A DNA stretch of 64,000 bases. It comes from an uncultured Acidimicrobiia bacterium (GTDB taxonomy: Bacteria > Actinomycetota > Acidimicrobiia > Spongiisociales > Spongiisociaceae). The DNA is taken from the NCBI GenBank assembly GCA_958295745.1, contig OY282370.1:2082548-2146547 (forward strand). The letters run 5' to 3'. Position 1 is the first letter of the stretch; every line of letters begins with the position of its first letter. Shown in pieces: positions 17,451 to 27,143 of the stretch. The position numbers and the translations under genes were made by a program. The notes beneath the pieces were generated by a model that was not told the DNA's origin, did no database searches, and saw nothing but the letters and a program-made list of their open reading frames with translations.

Positions 17451-18308
17451 ATGAACATTGGGGGTGACCTTGGAACTGCCCGTCTGGTAAACGAGGCCGC
17501 GCTCGAATGGTATGACGGGCCGCCCGAGGTGTTGCTGTTGCTCGGGCACGCCACCGGGTTCTGCAAGGAGGTGTGGCGGCCGGTGGTTTCATCCCTGCGA
17601 GAGCAGGGGATCGGCGCCGCCGCCCTCGCCTGGGATGCCCGGGGGCACGGGAGCGCCCCGCCCTTCGAGCCGCCGGTCAGCTGGTGGACGTTCGGAGAGG
17701 ACCTCGTTGTCCTGGTAGACCGCTTGGCGCCCGCGGGGGCGGTGGTAGGGGTAGGCCACTCCATGGGAGGATCATCCATGATGATCGCGGAGCTGCTCCG
17801 GCCCGGCCTGTTCGACGCCTTGGTGCTGATCGAACCGGTCGTGCTGCCTTCCTGGTACCAGCCGGACGGTGACTTTCCCCTGGCGGTTCGGGCGGCTCGC
17901 CGGCGGCCTGTTTTCCCCTCCCGCGAGGAGGCGGCGGATTCCTACCGCGCCAAGCCCCTGTTCAGGTCATGGCACCCCGATGCTTTCGCCGGGTACCTGG
18001 AAGGTGGGCTGCATCCCCACCCGGACGGGGTGGTCTTGGCCTGCCCGCCCCGGATCGAGGCGGAAGTCTTCGCGGCCAGCACCGGAACCGGGATATTCGA
18101 GCGCCTCGACGAGATACAGGCACCGGTTCGGCTGCTGCTGGCCGAGCATTCGGGCGGTCTGGATGAGTCGATGGCTCTGCTCGAGGCTACTTTCTCCGGC
18201 GCTGTTACATCTCGTCTCGGCGGACAGACCCATATGGTGGTGATGGAACGCCCGGATCTGGCGGCTGCCGAGATCGCCGGCTTCCTCCGGTCCTTGTCCC
18301 TGGCCTGA
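17451..18308 (+). CDS. Alpha/beta hydrolase
   Basis: 285-residue serine hydrolase. The nucleophile elbow GHSMGGSS is near residue 100, an oxyanion region LLGHATGFCKEVW near residue 32, and the catalytic His is in GGQTHMVVMERP near the C-terminus. ATG 17451 fits the AAGG at 17438-17441; an in-frame GTG at 17442 is the alternative. Substrate is unknown; the family covers esterases, haloalkane dehalogenases and lactonases. It ends only 13 bases from the convergent menA gene. Confidence 0.86.
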   Translation: MNIGGDLGTARLVNEAALEWYDGPPEVLLLLGHATGFCKEVWRPVVSSLREQGIGAAALAWDARGHGSAPPFEPPVSWWTFGEDLVVLVDRLAPAGAVVGVGHSMGGSSMMIAELLRPGLFDALVLIEPVVLPSWYQPDGDFPLAVRAARRRPVFPSREEAADSYRAKPLFRSWHPDAFAGYLEGGLHPHPDGVVLACPPRIEAEVFAASTGTGIFERLDEIQAPVRLLLAEHSGGLDESMALLEATFSGAVTSRLGGQTHMVVMERPDLAAAEIAGFLRSLSLA

Positions 18309-18321
18309 AAGGGCCCTCCTC

Positions 18322-19224
18322 TTAGCTGAGGGCGGCCCCGGCGCCCAGCCCGACCCCGATCAGCAGATGGAGCCGGGCCGTGCCTTCGAGCACCCGGATG
18401 AGAGCCGGACCGTCCCCGGCGGCGCGGATGGTCCTGATCAGGGGAACCGCCAAAGGGGCGGCGGCCAGGGCCAGGGCGGTCCACCGGGGAACGAGACCGA
18501 GCGCCGCCGACAGGGCGATGACCGCGAAGGTCCCGGCCACCAGCAGCGTGTAGAGCGTCCGGGCCCGCTCCCGCCCGAGCGCGACCGCCAGGGTTCGCTT
18601 GCCGGCGGCGGCGTCGGTGTCGACGTCGCGCACGTTGTTGGCCACCAGGATGGCGGTCGCTGTGAAACCGATAGGGACGGCCAGCCACCAGGCTTCGAGT
18701 GGTGCGGCGCCGTCGTGGACGTAACGGCTTCCTACCGTGGCGGTCAGGCCGAAGAAAAGGAATACCGACACCTCCCCGAACCCTCGGTATCCGTAGGGGG
18801 ACGGGCCGCCCGTGTAGGTGACCGCGGCGATGACGGCGGCGGCGCCCACCGCCAGGAGGATCCAGCTCGTGATGTAGGCCAGGTAGACGCCTCCGAGTGC
18901 GGCCGCCCCGAACATCACCCACACCCCGATCCAGACCTGCCGGGCGGTGAGCAGGCCGGCCGCCACCGCCCGGGTCGGGCCGATCCTGGCCTCCGGGTCA
19001 GCCCCGCGCCGGGCGTCCGAGGCGTCGTTGGCGAAGTTGGCGGCCACTTGGAGGGCTAGGGCGCAGACCAGCGCGCCCGCCATGGCATCCGCCCGGAAGA
19101 CGCCGCTGCCGACCGCCAGGCCGCATCCGACCAATACCGGGGCTACGGCCGCCCACAGAGTACGGGGCCGGGCGGCCAGCACCCACGGGTTGGGAGACCG
19201 CGCCCTCATCTGACTGCAGTCCAT
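18322..19224 (-). CDS. menA: 1,4-dihydroxy-2-naphthoate polyprenyltransferase MenA
   Basis: Integral membrane UbiA-family enzyme of 300 residues that attaches the prenyl tail in menaquinone synthesis. Two Mg-diphosphate binding motifs are visible: [11 protein letters not shown] (about residue 65) and [18 protein letters not shown] (about 198), separated by hydrophobic helices as expected. ATG 19224 has GGAG seven bases upstream and is preferred over ATG 19209. The gene stands alone in the window; other men genes are absent. Its presence indicates a menaquinone-based respiratory chain. Confidence 0.92.
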   Translation of the reverse strand: MDCSQMRARSPNPWVLAARPRTLWAAVAPVLVGCGLAVGSGVFRADAMAGALVCALALQVAANFANDASDARRGADPEARIGPTRAVAAGLLTARQVWIGVWVMFGAAALGGVYLAYITSWILLAVGAAAVIAAVTYTGGPSPYGYRGFGEVSVFLFFGLTATVGSRYVHDGAAPLEAWWLAVPIGFTATAILVANNVRDVDTDAAAGKRTLAVALGRERARTLYTLLVAGTFAVIALSAALGLVPRWTALALAAAPLAVPLIRTIRAAGDGPALIRVLEGTARLHLLIGVGLGAGAALS

Positions 19225-19455
19225 ATGGGTCTCCGCCCGTCGAGTCGGGGCAGGCAGAGCAATAGTCGGAGTAGCACGCTCAAGATGTCCGGGTCAATGG
19301 TCGAGCACACGATATGACGACCTCACGGTTCATCTCGACGGGTGATCGGCGGGATGGATTGACCGGCAATGTACCTCCGGTTGTCAGGTTAGGCTGATGG
19401 TAAGCGGGGCGCGAACTCTTTGGCCCTACGTCGAAGGGCAACAAGAGGGAATAAG

Positions 19456-20595
19456 ATGAGACGGGACCGGACCTTCACTACTGAATGGCGAGGTGCCTGG
19501 CTCTCTGTTGTCCTGGCTTTCATGGTCGCAGCCTGTGCGGGTTCAACCCCCGCAACCAACCTGGCAACGTTTCCAAGACTATCGGAGACGCCGTACTCGG
19601 GTGAGGACCGATCGTTCGAGGTGACGGTTGGCCGGGTTACCTGGGAAGGCCGTATCATCGGCTTGGTGGACATGCCCCGACAGTTACGGGGACTTCTCTT
19701 GGAGGCGGTGGTCAGCCCGGACGCGGGACTCGAGTTGCCGAAGGGAAGGTGTGTTGCTCTCCTGGGAGAAATAACCCCTTTGGGTACCCCCGACTCTCCT
19801 GATTCTGTCAACCTTCCCTGGTTCTGGCTGTCGGATATACAAGGTGGATCGCCGATCGGGGGAAGTCAATTGCGCTGTGACCGTACCGAAGTGATAGCAG
19901 CGGGCTACGGGCATCATACGGGTGCTGTACGTATCGCCAAAGGTGAAAGCTACCCCTTCTTCATGCCTTACTATATCGAAGGAGAAATACCTCGGACGGT
20001 CGTTGTTTCGATCAGTTCTTTGCTCGAAGAGGACGACGTAACTGTTGAAACCTCCGGGCTATTTGCTGCGCCCCCGATTACTTGGAGGTCTCTCCCGAGT
20101 ATTCGCCTTGCCGAATTGGGGGACCCTGATGCAGGGGAGTTCACATATTCCCAGTCTCGGGGAACCGACACCCTTACGTGGTCGGGGCGCATCGAGGGTC
20201 TCATCGAGGTCGACGTTCTCACCGACGTCCTGGTAGAAACTACCCGAGGGTGGGTCCGTCCGAGTGGGCGGTGCATAGCCGTCGTAGGATCAGCGATTCT
20301 GTCCTATGGGGGTGCTGAGAGACCGGAGTGGATCGAATGGAGCATTTACTCTAGCTTACTGCGTTGGCCTGTCATCGGACTTGTAGTAGGCGGCAGAGTG
20401 GTCAGCATACCCTTCTTCTCGCAGTGCCCACCCATCCCCTTCTTCACGACGGACCCGGATGGAATCACTATCGAAGATACCATCCCGATTGCTGTCTTCT
20501 TCGTCCCGAACGAGGCGGAGATCGAAGGAGTGGTCGTAGACCCTTGGGGAGACGAGACCGCGGTTTATGAAGCCGCTTTCCTCGATACACGATGA
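19456..20595 (+). CDS. Hypothetical lipoprotein with a duplicated domain
   Basis: Unrecognised 379-residue exported protein. The signal peptide ends in lipobox VAAC (Cys about 28). Two copies of a roughly 140-residue domain follow: the first contains LTVGRVTWEGRIIGLV-type sequence (VTWEGRIIGLVDM) and GRCVALLGEI, the second LTWSGRIEGLIEVDV and GRCIAVVGSAI. Each copy later has a Cys and a Pro/Phe-rich segment. ATG 19456 is preferred over 19420 because GAGGGA lies five bases before it. It is divergent from menA and stops four bases before the release-factor-like gene. Function unknown; probably a surface beta-domain protein. Confidence 0.78.
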   Translation: MRRDRTFTTEWRGAWLSVVLAFMVAACAGSTPATNLATFPRLSETPYSGEDRSFEVTVGRVTWEGRIIGLVDMPRQLRGLLLEAVVSPDAGLELPKGRCVALLGEITPLGTPDSPDSVNLPWFWLSDIQGGSPIGGSQLRCDRTEVIAAGYGHHTGAVRIAKGESYPFFMPYYIEGEIPRTVVVSISSLLEEDDVTVETSGLFAAPPITWRSLPSIRLAELGDPDAGEFTYSQSRGTDTLTWSGRIEGLIEVDVLTDVLVETTRGWVRPSGRCIAVVGSAILSYGGAERPEWIEWSIYSSLLRWPVIGLVVGGRVVSIPFFSQCPPIPFFTTDPDGITIEDTIPIAVFFVPNEAEIEGVVVDPWGDETAVYEAAFLDTR

Positions 20596-20599
20596 CCGC

Positions 20600-21046
20600 G
20601 TGACAACAGGTGCGAACCGGGATCTCTTCCTGGAGAGAGGCCCGGTGATACCCGCCGGCGAGCTGCGCTGGGATTTCGGCCCCTCCTCGGGTCCGGGGGG
20701 GCAGCACGCCAACCGGGCCCGCACCCGGGCGGGGCTGACCTTCTCGGTCTCTGACTCCAATGCCTTCACAGAGGAGCAGAAGCGCCGGATCGAGCGGCGT
20801 CTGGGCGCAAGGATGCGGTCCGGTTCGATCAGGGTGGCCGCGGAAGATCATCGGTCGCAGTGGCGAAACCGCCAAGCCGCCCGGGATCGGCTCAGATCCC
20901 TGCTCGACGAGGCCTTGGCGCCGGCGCCGCCCCCGCGTCGGGCCGTCCGGCCCGGCCCCGCCGCCCGGCGGAAACGCCTGGAGGCCAAGCGGAAACGGTC
21001 GGAGACCAAGCGTCTGCGGCGCCCGCCCGGTCCCGAGCCTGACTGA
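20600..21046 (+). CDS. arfB: ArfB/YaeJ-like peptidyl-tRNA hydrolase (ribosome rescue)
   Basis: 148-residue protein with the class I release-factor catalytic loop GPGGQHANR (GGQ motif) near residue 37, and a basic Arg/Lys-rich tail that in ArfB enters the mRNA channel of stalled ribosomes. No codon-recognition domain is present, so it is not a full release factor. The usual GGQ-x-VN is HAN here. Start is uncertain: GTG 20600 gives the normal N-terminal length before VIPAGELRW, while GTG 20645 has a better ribosome binding site (AGAGAGG). Confidence 0.8.
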   Translation: MTTGANRDLFLERGPVIPAGELRWDFGPSSGPGGQHANRARTRAGLTFSVSDSNAFTEEQKRRIERRLGARMRSGSIRVAAEDHRSQWRNRQAARDRLRSLLDEALAPAPPPRRAVRPGPAARRKRLEAKRKRSETKRLRRPPGPEPD

Positions 21047-21067
21047 CCGGCGGGTAGCATCGCCGGG

Positions 21068-22291
21068 ATGGAGTCCGACGCCGTCTTTACCTCCGAGGGT
21101 CCGCTGGCCGGGCTGAGGGTTATCGACGCGGCCACCCTCTTCGCCGGCCCCATGGTGGCCACCCTGCTGGGGGATTTCGGGGCCGATGTCGTCAAGGTCG
21201 AGCACCCCGGCGGGGACAGCCTGCGGAACCTGGGCTGGGAGAAGGACGGGGTGTCGCTCTGGTGGGCGGTGGTCAACCGCAACAAGCGGGCGGTTACCCT
21301 CAAGCTCTCCCACGATCTGGGGCGGGAGGCGCTGCTGCGGCTGGTGGACGAGGCCGACGTGCTGGTCGAGAACTTCCGCCCCGGCACGATGGAGCGGTGG
21401 GGTTTGGGTTGGGAGGCCCTCCACGAGCGCAACCCCCGGCTGGTGATGGTGCGGGTTACAGGGTTCGGCCAGACCGGCCCCTACCGAGAGCGGGCCGGGT
21501 TCGGCACCCTGGCCGAGTCGATGTCCGGCTTCGCGCACATCAACGGCCATCCGGACGGGCCGCCCACCCTCCCTCCTTTTGCCCTGGCGGACGGCATCAC
21601 CGGGTTGAGCGGCGCCTTTCTGACCATGGCGGCCCTTCGCGCCCGCGACCTGACCGGCGGCCCCGGCCAGATGATCGACCTCGCCATCTACGAACCCATC
21701 TTCTGGATACTGGGCCCGCAGGCCGCCGTCTACGACCAGCTGGGGGTGGTCCAGGGCCGCACCGGGAACCGGGCCCCTTTCACCGCCCCGCGCAACGCCT
21801 ACCGCTCCCGGGACGGGGTCTGGCTGGGGCTTTCGGCCTCGTCGCAATCGACGGCCGAGCGGACCATGCGCTTGGTGGGACGGCCCGACATGATCGGGCA
21901 GGACTGGTTCAGGAACCACGCCGGGCGCCTCCGGCATCAGGACGAGCTCGACGAGGCGATCGGGGCCTGGGTGGAGGAGAGGGACGCCGCCGAGGTGGTG
22001 ACCCGGTTCGGGGAGGCCGGGGCCGCCATCGCCCCCATCCTCGACATCGCCGGCATCTTCGAGGACCCGCAGTACATCCACAACGAGACGGTCACCGCGG
22101 TGGACGACCCCGTCCTCGGTCCGGTCCGCATGCAGAACCTGATCGGCCGCCTCTCCGCCACCCCCGGGAGGGTGCGCACCACAGGGCCGTCCCTGGGCGA
22201 GCACAACGCCGAGATACTGGGCGGGCTGATAGGGTACGGCGAGGCCGAGATGCGGCGCATGGCCGAAGAAGGGGTCATCAGTTCTACGTAG
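21068..22291 (+). CDS. CaiB/BaiF-type class III CoA-transferase
   Basis: 407-residue enzyme that moves CoA between carboxylic acids. N-terminal LAGLRVIDAATLFAGP and DFGADVVKVEHPGGD are the family signature, and the catalytic Asp lies in FALADGITG (about residue 177). It heads a run with two amidohydrolases and a deaminase-like gene, all on the + strand with short gaps, suggesting a catabolic operon for an organic acid or amide. Relatives act on carnitine, formate/oxalate, itaconate and others; the substrate cannot be assigned. Confidence 0.93.
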   Translation: MESDAVFTSEGPLAGLRVIDAATLFAGPMVATLLGDFGADVVKVEHPGGDSLRNLGWEKDGVSLWWAVVNRNKRAVTLKLSHDLGREALLRLVDEADVLVENFRPGTMERWGLGWEALHERNPRLVMVRVTGFGQTGPYRERAGFGTLAESMSGFAHINGHPDGPPTLPPFALADGITGLSGAFLTMAALRARDLTGGPGQMIDLAIYEPIFWILGPQAAVYDQLGVVQGRTGNRAPFTAPRNAYRSRDGVWLGLSASSQSTAERTMRLVGRPDMIGQDWFRNHAGRLRHQDELDEAIGAWVEERDAAEVVTRFGEAGAAIAPILDIAGIFEDPQYIHNETVTAVDDPVLGPVRMQNLIGRLSATPGRVRTTGPSLGEHNAEILGGLIGYGEAEMRRMAEEGVISST

Positions 22292-22322
22292 CCGCCGCCC
22301 GCGGAGGAAGGAGGCCGAACCG

Positions 22323-23222
22323 GTGACCACGGTCGACTGCCATCTCCACCTGACCGAGTCGTCCGACCAGGCCCCCCTCTGGTGGATGGAGGAGATGTAC
22401 CGCCCCTACGGCGGCAACTACATCTGGACCGACGGCGAGGCGATCGTGGGGATACTGGACCGGGCCGGGGTGGACATCGGGATGGTCCAGGGCTCCGACC
22501 TGCGGCGGACCACCTACCACCCCGATTTCCCCGACCAGCGCAACCTGTACGTACCCAACGAGTACACCGCCGAGCAGGTGGCCCGGTTTCCCGACCGGCT
22601 GGTGGGCGTGGCCAACATCGACCCGCTTCGGGACGTGCGGGCCGGGGTGATCGAGCAGCGGCGATGCGCGGAGGAGTACGGGTTCAGGTCGTCGAAGTTC
22701 CTGCCCACCTACCAGAACTACTACATCGACGACCCGGAAATCGCACCCATGCTGGAGGGCTGCCTGGAGCTCGACATCGTCGCCCATGTGAACACGGGTT
22801 ACTCGCCGACCATCACCGCCGGACTCAGGTACGGGCATCCCGAACGGTTGGACGGCATCGGCGTTCGGTACCGCGACCTGCGGGTGCTCGTGTACATCAA
22901 CTTTCCATACGTCGACGAGGGGATCGCGGTCGTGGCCCGCCACCCGAACTTCTACGCCGACATCGCCTACTTCATAGGGGCCGGGCCCGAACCGCTGTTC
23001 ACGGCGTTGGACAAGCTCCGCAGCCTGGCGGCTCTCGACCGGGTGGTGTACGGCTCGGACAACAACGACAAGGACCGTACCGGGGGAGGCCGGCGGATAG
23101 GCCGCCATCTCTTGACCGAGCTGAACGAGGCGGCGGAGCGGCTCGACCGAGAACCCTTCACCGAGGCGGACATCGAGGGTGTGGTTGGCGGCAACGCCCG
23201 CAGGCTCTACCGGCTGGATTGA
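22323..23222 (+). CDS. Amidohydrolase family TIM-barrel protein (paralog 1 of 4)
   Basis: 299-residue protein of the amidohydrolase-2 (ACMSD-like) group. The HxH pair is present (TVDCHLHL, residues 4-10), as is a strand-5 type His (DIVAHVNTGY) and the strand-8 Asp (VVYGSDNND). The strand-6 position, where paralog 3 has VIVAHLGHPW, reads VLVYINFPYV, with no His. Metal binding may be incomplete or use another residue. GTG start at 22323 with GGAAGGAGG upstream. Four bases separate it from paralog 2, with which it shares WWMEE and DEGIAVVARHPNFYAD blocks. Substrate unknown. Confidence 0.88.
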   Translation: MTTVDCHLHLTESSDQAPLWWMEEMYRPYGGNYIWTDGEAIVGILDRAGVDIGMVQGSDLRRTTYHPDFPDQRNLYVPNEYTAEQVARFPDRLVGVANIDPLRDVRAGVIEQRRCAEEYGFRSSKFLPTYQNYYIDDPEIAPMLEGCLELDIVAHVNTGYSPTITAGLRYGHPERLDGIGVRYRDLRVLVYINFPYVDEGIAVVARHPNFYADIAYFIGAGPEPLFTALDKLRSLAALDRVVYGSDNNDKDRTGGGRRIGRHLLTELNEAAERLDREPFTEADIEGVVGGNARRLYRLD

Positions 23223-23226
23223 TCCC

Positions 23227-24156
23227 GTGCCGACCGTCGATGTGCTGCTCTACCTGACCGAGACGGCCCGCCACGCCCCCGCTTGGTGGATGGAGGAGCT
23301 GTACCGGCCGTACGGCGGCGAGTACCGCTGGACCGACGGCGCCGCGTTGGTGAGGCTGCTGGACGAGGCGGGCATCGACGCGGGTTTGGCGCACGGGTCG
23401 GACATCCGCCGGACCACCCACCACCCCCGTTTCCCGGAGCAACACGAGGTGCACGTGCCCAACGACTACACGGCCGCCCAGTGCGCCGAGCATCCGGGGC
23501 GCCTGTACGGGGTGGTGTGCATCGACCCGCTGCGCGACGTCCGATGGGCGGTGGACGAGATCGACCGTTGCGTCCGGGAATACGGTTTCCGCATGATGAA
23601 GCTGCTGCCCGCCTATCACTACCACGATCCGGGCGACCGGCGGCTGGACCCCGTCTACGAGAAATGTCTGGAGCTCGACCTCCCCATCCACGCCCACACC
23701 GGTTTCACCCCGATCATCGAAGCCCCGATCCGCCATGCCCGGCCCATGCTCCTGGACGAGATGGGGATCCGCTACCGGGACCTGAAGGTCCTGGTCTACC
23801 TGGCTTTCCCCTACGAGGACGAGGGGGCGGCGGTCGTGGCCCGCCATCCCAACTTCTACGCCGACCTGTCCTACTACGCCGGGGGCGACCCCCGCGATCT
23901 GTACAGGGTGCTGCAGAAGCTGAGAAGCCTCGGCGCCATCGACCGGGCGGTCTACGGTTCGGACAACAACGACAAGTACAAGTCCGGTCCGGGCGGGGCG
24001 GCCTCCGATATCTTCCGGGGCGTCAACCGGGCGGCGGACGAGTGCGGCGGCGCCGGGCTCACACCTTCGGAGCTGGAGGCGATCATGGGCGGCACCGCGG
24101 CCCGGCTGCTCAAGATCCCCGACCGCGGCCTCGGTGTCGGAGGGGGGAGCGGATAG
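23227..24156 (+). CDS. Amidohydrolase-like protein lacking the HxH motif (paralog 2 of 4)
   Basis: 309-residue paralog of the preceding gene, clearly related over its full length (WWMEELYRPYGGEY, VPNDYTAAQCAEHPG, VYGSDNNDKYK). The N-terminal metal motif VDCHLHL has become VDVLLYL, so both histidines are gone, and the strand-6 position is VLVYLAFPY. A His-containing strand 5 (LPIHAHTGFTP) and the strand-8 Asp remain. GTG 23227 is the start. It may be a non-catalytic partner of paralog 1 or a metal-independent enzyme; the frame is intact, so it is not simply decayed. Confidence 0.85.
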   Translation: MPTVDVLLYLTETARHAPAWWMEELYRPYGGEYRWTDGAALVRLLDEAGIDAGLAHGSDIRRTTHHPRFPEQHEVHVPNDYTAAQCAEHPGRLYGVVCIDPLRDVRWAVDEIDRCVREYGFRMMKLLPAYHYHDPGDRRLDPVYEKCLELDLPIHAHTGFTPIIEAPIRHARPMLLDEMGIRYRDLKVLVYLAFPYEDEGAAVVARHPNFYADLSYYAGGDPRDLYRVLQKLRSLGAIDRAVYGSDNNDKYKSGPGGAASDIFRGVNRAADECGGAGLTPSELEAIMGGTAARLLKIPDRGLGVGGGSG

Positions 24157-24169
24157 GAGGGATGTTGCG

Positions 24170-25585
24170 ATGAACAACACGATTCAGGACTGCGACCTGC
24201 TCCTCACCGGCGGGTCGGTGGTTACCCTCGACGACGAACGGCGGGTGATCGAACCCGGCGCGGTGGCTGTATCCGGCGCCCGGATCGCCGCGGTCGGCCC
24301 GATCGAGGAGCTGGCCGGCTACCGGGCGGGCCGCACCATCGACTGCACCGGTCACGCCGTATTGCCGGGGCTGATCGACACCCACGACCACCTGTTCCAG
24401 GGCATGGCCCGCGGTCTGGGCGAAGGGATGCCGCTCTGGACCTGGCTCACCGACTTCATGTGGCCGTTCTCGATCTCCATCAACCTGGCCGAGGGGCGCA
24501 TCGGCGCCAAGCTGGGGGCGGTGGAGGCCCTCAAAGCGGGGACCACCACGGTGGTCGACAACCACTACGCGCCCTCCGATCTGGACACCACGCTGGCGGT
24601 GGCCGGGGCCATCCACGAAGTGGGGCTGCGGGGCGCGGTGGCGCGGGGCATAACGGGTGAGGCGACCGACATAGCCCGCAGGTTCGACCTGGCGGGGGAG
24701 CTGTTCCGCTACTCCAACGACGAGGAGATCGAGATCACCCGGGCGGCCATCGAGGCCTATCCGGCCGGCGGACGGGTAGAGGTGTGGCCGGCGCCCCTCA
24801 ACATCATCTACAACGATCAGGACCTGGTGCGCCGATCCGTCGCCCTGGCCCGCGAAATGGGGGTCGGGTGGCACACCCACTGCTCCGAGCGGCTCGAGGA
24901 CCCGCCCACCTATCTCGAGGAGTACGGCGTCCGCCCCGTCGAGTGGCTGTACCGAGAGGGCCTGCTCGGGCCGGAGGCGACCATCGCGCACGGCATCTAC
25001 CTCGACGACTCGGAGATCGAACACGTGGGGGAAACCGATACGGGGATCGCCTACTGTCCGATCTCACACCAATACATAGGCTTGGGCGTCATGAGGATGG
25101 CGGACCTGAGAGCCTCGGGGGCGCCGATCGCGCTCGGTACAGACGGCCCGTGCTGCAACCACCGCCAGGACATGTTCGAGGTCATGAAACAGGCCATCCT
25201 GCTGCAGCGCGTCCACACCCTCGATCCTACGATCAGCAACGGGGAGGAGGCGCTGGAGATGGCGACCCGGGAGGGGGCCCGCTACGCAGGCGTGGATGCC
25301 GGGGTGCTGGCCCCGGGCAAGCTCGCCGACGTGATAGTCGTGGACATGCGCAGCCCCCATCTCACCCCCCGCCACCGCACCGTTTCGACCCTCACCTACT
25401 GCGTCCGGGGTTCGGACGTGTCCCATTCGATCATCGACGGCGAGCTGGTGCTGGAGAACGGTGTGTGCACCAAGGTCGACGAGGCGGAGGTCATGGCGGA
25501 GGCGCAGGCCCGGGCCGAGGAGCTGATCGACCGGGCCGGCCTGCAGGGTCTGCTCACCCCTTGGCGACACGACGGGTCCGGTTGA
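24170..25585 (+). CDS. Deaminase/chlorohydrolase-type amidohydrolase
   Basis: 471-residue metal hydrolase of the TrzN/AtzB, 8-oxoguanine deaminase and SAH deaminase group. Motifs: DTHDHLFQ (HxH, about residue 73), WHTHCSE (about 235), TIAHGIYLD and ALGTDGPC. A small beta domain flanks the barrel at both ends, as in the family. AGGAGG nine bases before ATG 24170 supports the start. Last gene of the CoA-transferase/amidohydrolase run. Likely removes an amino or amine group from a heterocycle, releasing ammonia; the substrate is not fixed. A full-length paralog is encoded at 45251-46684. Confidence 0.9.
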   Translation: MNNTIQDCDLLLTGGSVVTLDDERRVIEPGAVAVSGARIAAVGPIEELAGYRAGRTIDCTGHAVLPGLIDTHDHLFQGMARGLGEGMPLWTWLTDFMWPFSISINLAEGRIGAKLGAVEALKAGTTTVVDNHYAPSDLDTTLAVAGAIHEVGLRGAVARGITGEATDIARRFDLAGELFRYSNDEEIEITRAAIEAYPAGGRVEVWPAPLNIIYNDQDLVRRSVALAREMGVGWHTHCSERLEDPPTYLEEYGVRPVEWLYREGLLGPEATIAHGIYLDDSEIEHVGETDTGIAYCPISHQYIGLGVMRMADLRASGAPIALGTDGPCCNHRQDMFEVMKQAILLQRVHTLDPTISNGEEALEMATREGARYAGVDAGVLAPGKLADVIVVDMRSPHLTPRHRTVSTLTYCVRGSDVSHSIIDGELVLENGVCTKVDEAEVMAEAQARAEELIDRAGLQGLLTPWRHDGSG

Positions 25586-25616
25586 CCCCCGCAGGCCGGT
25601 CCACGGGTCGAGCCGG

Positions 25617-27101
25617 TCAGACGTTGCGGACGTACGAGGAGGCGGATTCGTCCTCCGGCGTGTAGTCCCAGGGGGTGTGCCTCCCGGTGGTGAGCGCTTG
25701 GTGAACCATCCGTCTTTCCCTCTGGCTCGCGACGACTTCCGCCCGCAGCGCCGCCAGGTCCCAGCGCGCATCCGCCATGGCCGCCAGCCGCCGCGCCGCG
25801 TCGGCCGCCTCGGCGCCGCCCCCCGTTCCGATCAGATCCCGCCGCTCCTCCGGGTCGTCGACCACATCGAAGAGCCGGGCGGGGTCGTCCGTCGTCGAGA
25901 TGTACTTGAAGCGGTCCTCTCGGATCATCACCACCGGGTCGTTAACCCCTTCCCCGAGGAACTCGCCGAACACAGGCCGCGGCGGCGGGGCTGCTTCCGG
26001 TTGGCGGACCAGGGTGAGCAGGCTGCGGCCGGGGGTGCGGAGCGCGTCTGGGTCGAGGCCGGCGGTATCGACCAGGGTGGGCAGCAGGTCGATCAGGGAT
26101 ACCGGCGCCCCCACCCGCGCCGGCGGGATGCCGGGGCCGGCGATGATCATCGGTACCCGGGCGGAGCGCTCGAAGAAACCCATCTTGAACCACAGCCCGC
26201 GCTCGCCGAGCATCTCCCCGTGGTCGGATACGAAGATGATCACGGTCGGCCGGCGGCGGTCCCGTTCCCGGAGGGCCGCCAGCACCCGGCCGATGTTGTC
26301 GTCTAGGTAGCTGACCGCTCCGTAGTAGGCGCGGCGGGCCGTCCTGATCTGTGCCGGGGTCAGGGTCAGGTCGTCGAGGCCGAAGGCCTCCCTCAGACTG
26401 CGTGAGGGTTTGTCGAGGGGGTCGTCCGGCGATGACGGCGTGACCGGGTCGTCTATCTCCCGCCCTTCGTAGCGGTCCCAATATTCCCTGGTGATCGTGA
26501 ACGGGTCATGAGGATGGGTGTAGGAGACGGTCAGCAGGAAGGGCCTCTCGTCGTTGTCCGCCGCCTGAAGCCATCGGACGGCTCGATGGGTCACCTCGTC
26601 GTCGTACCGCATCTGGAGGGTGGTCCCCTTCGACCTCCCGGCCTCGGTGATGTCGCGGGCGGCCGAGCGGAGATAGATGCGCACCGGGTCGTTGTCGGGG
26701 TCGTCCCAGTCCGGCGTCCATCCGAAGTCCGCCGGATAGATGTCGGTGGTCAGCCGCTCCTCGAACCCGTGCAGCTGATCAGGGCCGACGAAGTGCATCT
26801 TGCCTGCCAGCACGGTCCGGTAGCGGCCGCGCCGAAGGTGGTGGGCGAAGGTGGGGGTGGCAGGTGAGAGCGAGGAGGCGTTGTCGTAGGCGCCGATGTC
26901 CGACGGCATCCGCCCGGTCATCATCGAGAAGCGGGACGGGGCGCAGAGCGGCGAGTTGCAGTAGGCCGCATCGAACACCGCCCCGCCCCGGGCCAGATCC
27001 GAGAGGTTGGGTGCCAAGGCGACCGGATGCCCGTACACAGGCAGGAAATGCGGTGCTAGCTGATCAGCCTGGAGCAACAGTATGTTGGGCCGAATGTTCA
27101 T
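25617..27101 (-). CDS. betC: Choline-sulfatase-like sulfatase
   Basis: 494-residue type I sulfatase. The formylglycine motif CAPSR is in NSPLCAPSRFSMMTGR (about residue 55), with metal-binding NILLLQADQL at the N-terminus and VSDHGEMLGERGLW near residue 300. The C-terminus WDYTPEDESASSYVRN closely fits the tail of BetC choline-sulfatases, which bind the quaternary ammonium group. Expected reaction: choline-O-sulfate to choline plus sulfate. ATG 27101 gives the normal N-terminus MNIRPNILLLQ; an in-frame GTG at 27158 would lie across the promoter. No sulfatase-maturing enzyme is nearby. The choline-specific call rests on the C-terminal pattern. Confidence 0.82.
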   Translation of the reverse strand: MNIRPNILLLQADQLAPHFLPVYGHPVALAPNLSDLARGGAVFDAAYCNSPLCAPSRFSMMTGRMPSDIGAYDNASSLSPATPTFAHHLRRGRYRTVLAGKMHFVGPDQLHGFEERLTTDIYPADFGWTPDWDDPDNDPVRIYLRSAARDITEAGRSKGTTLQMRYDDEVTHRAVRWLQAADNDERPFLLTVSYTHPHDPFTITREYWDRYEGREIDDPVTPSSPDDPLDKPSRSLREAFGLDDLTLTPAQIRTARRAYYGAVSYLDDNIGRVLAALRERDRRRPTVIIFVSDHGEMLGERGLWFKMGFFERSARVPMIIAGPGIPPARVGAPVSLIDLLPTLVDTAGLDPDALRTPGRSLLTLVRQPEAAPPPRPVFGEFLGEGVNDPVVMIREDRFKYISTTDDPARLFDVVDDPEERRDLIGTGGGAEAADAARRLAAMADARWDLAALRAEVVASQRERRMVHQALTTGRHTPWDYTPEDESASSYVRNV

Positions 27102-27143
27102 AGCCAGTAATCGATTCGGTGAGTCATGCACAACGTTTCCTGG

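Noticed and set aside
14131-17592. 1153-codon frame antisense to aceE
   Set aside because: Shadow of a GC-rich gene: low-complexity His/Arg/Pro/Gly sequence without any domain, opposite a clear AceE.
23227-24156. Amidohydrolase paralog 2 as a pseudogene
   Set aside because: The frame is full length with conserved blocks; only metal-binding residues are replaced.
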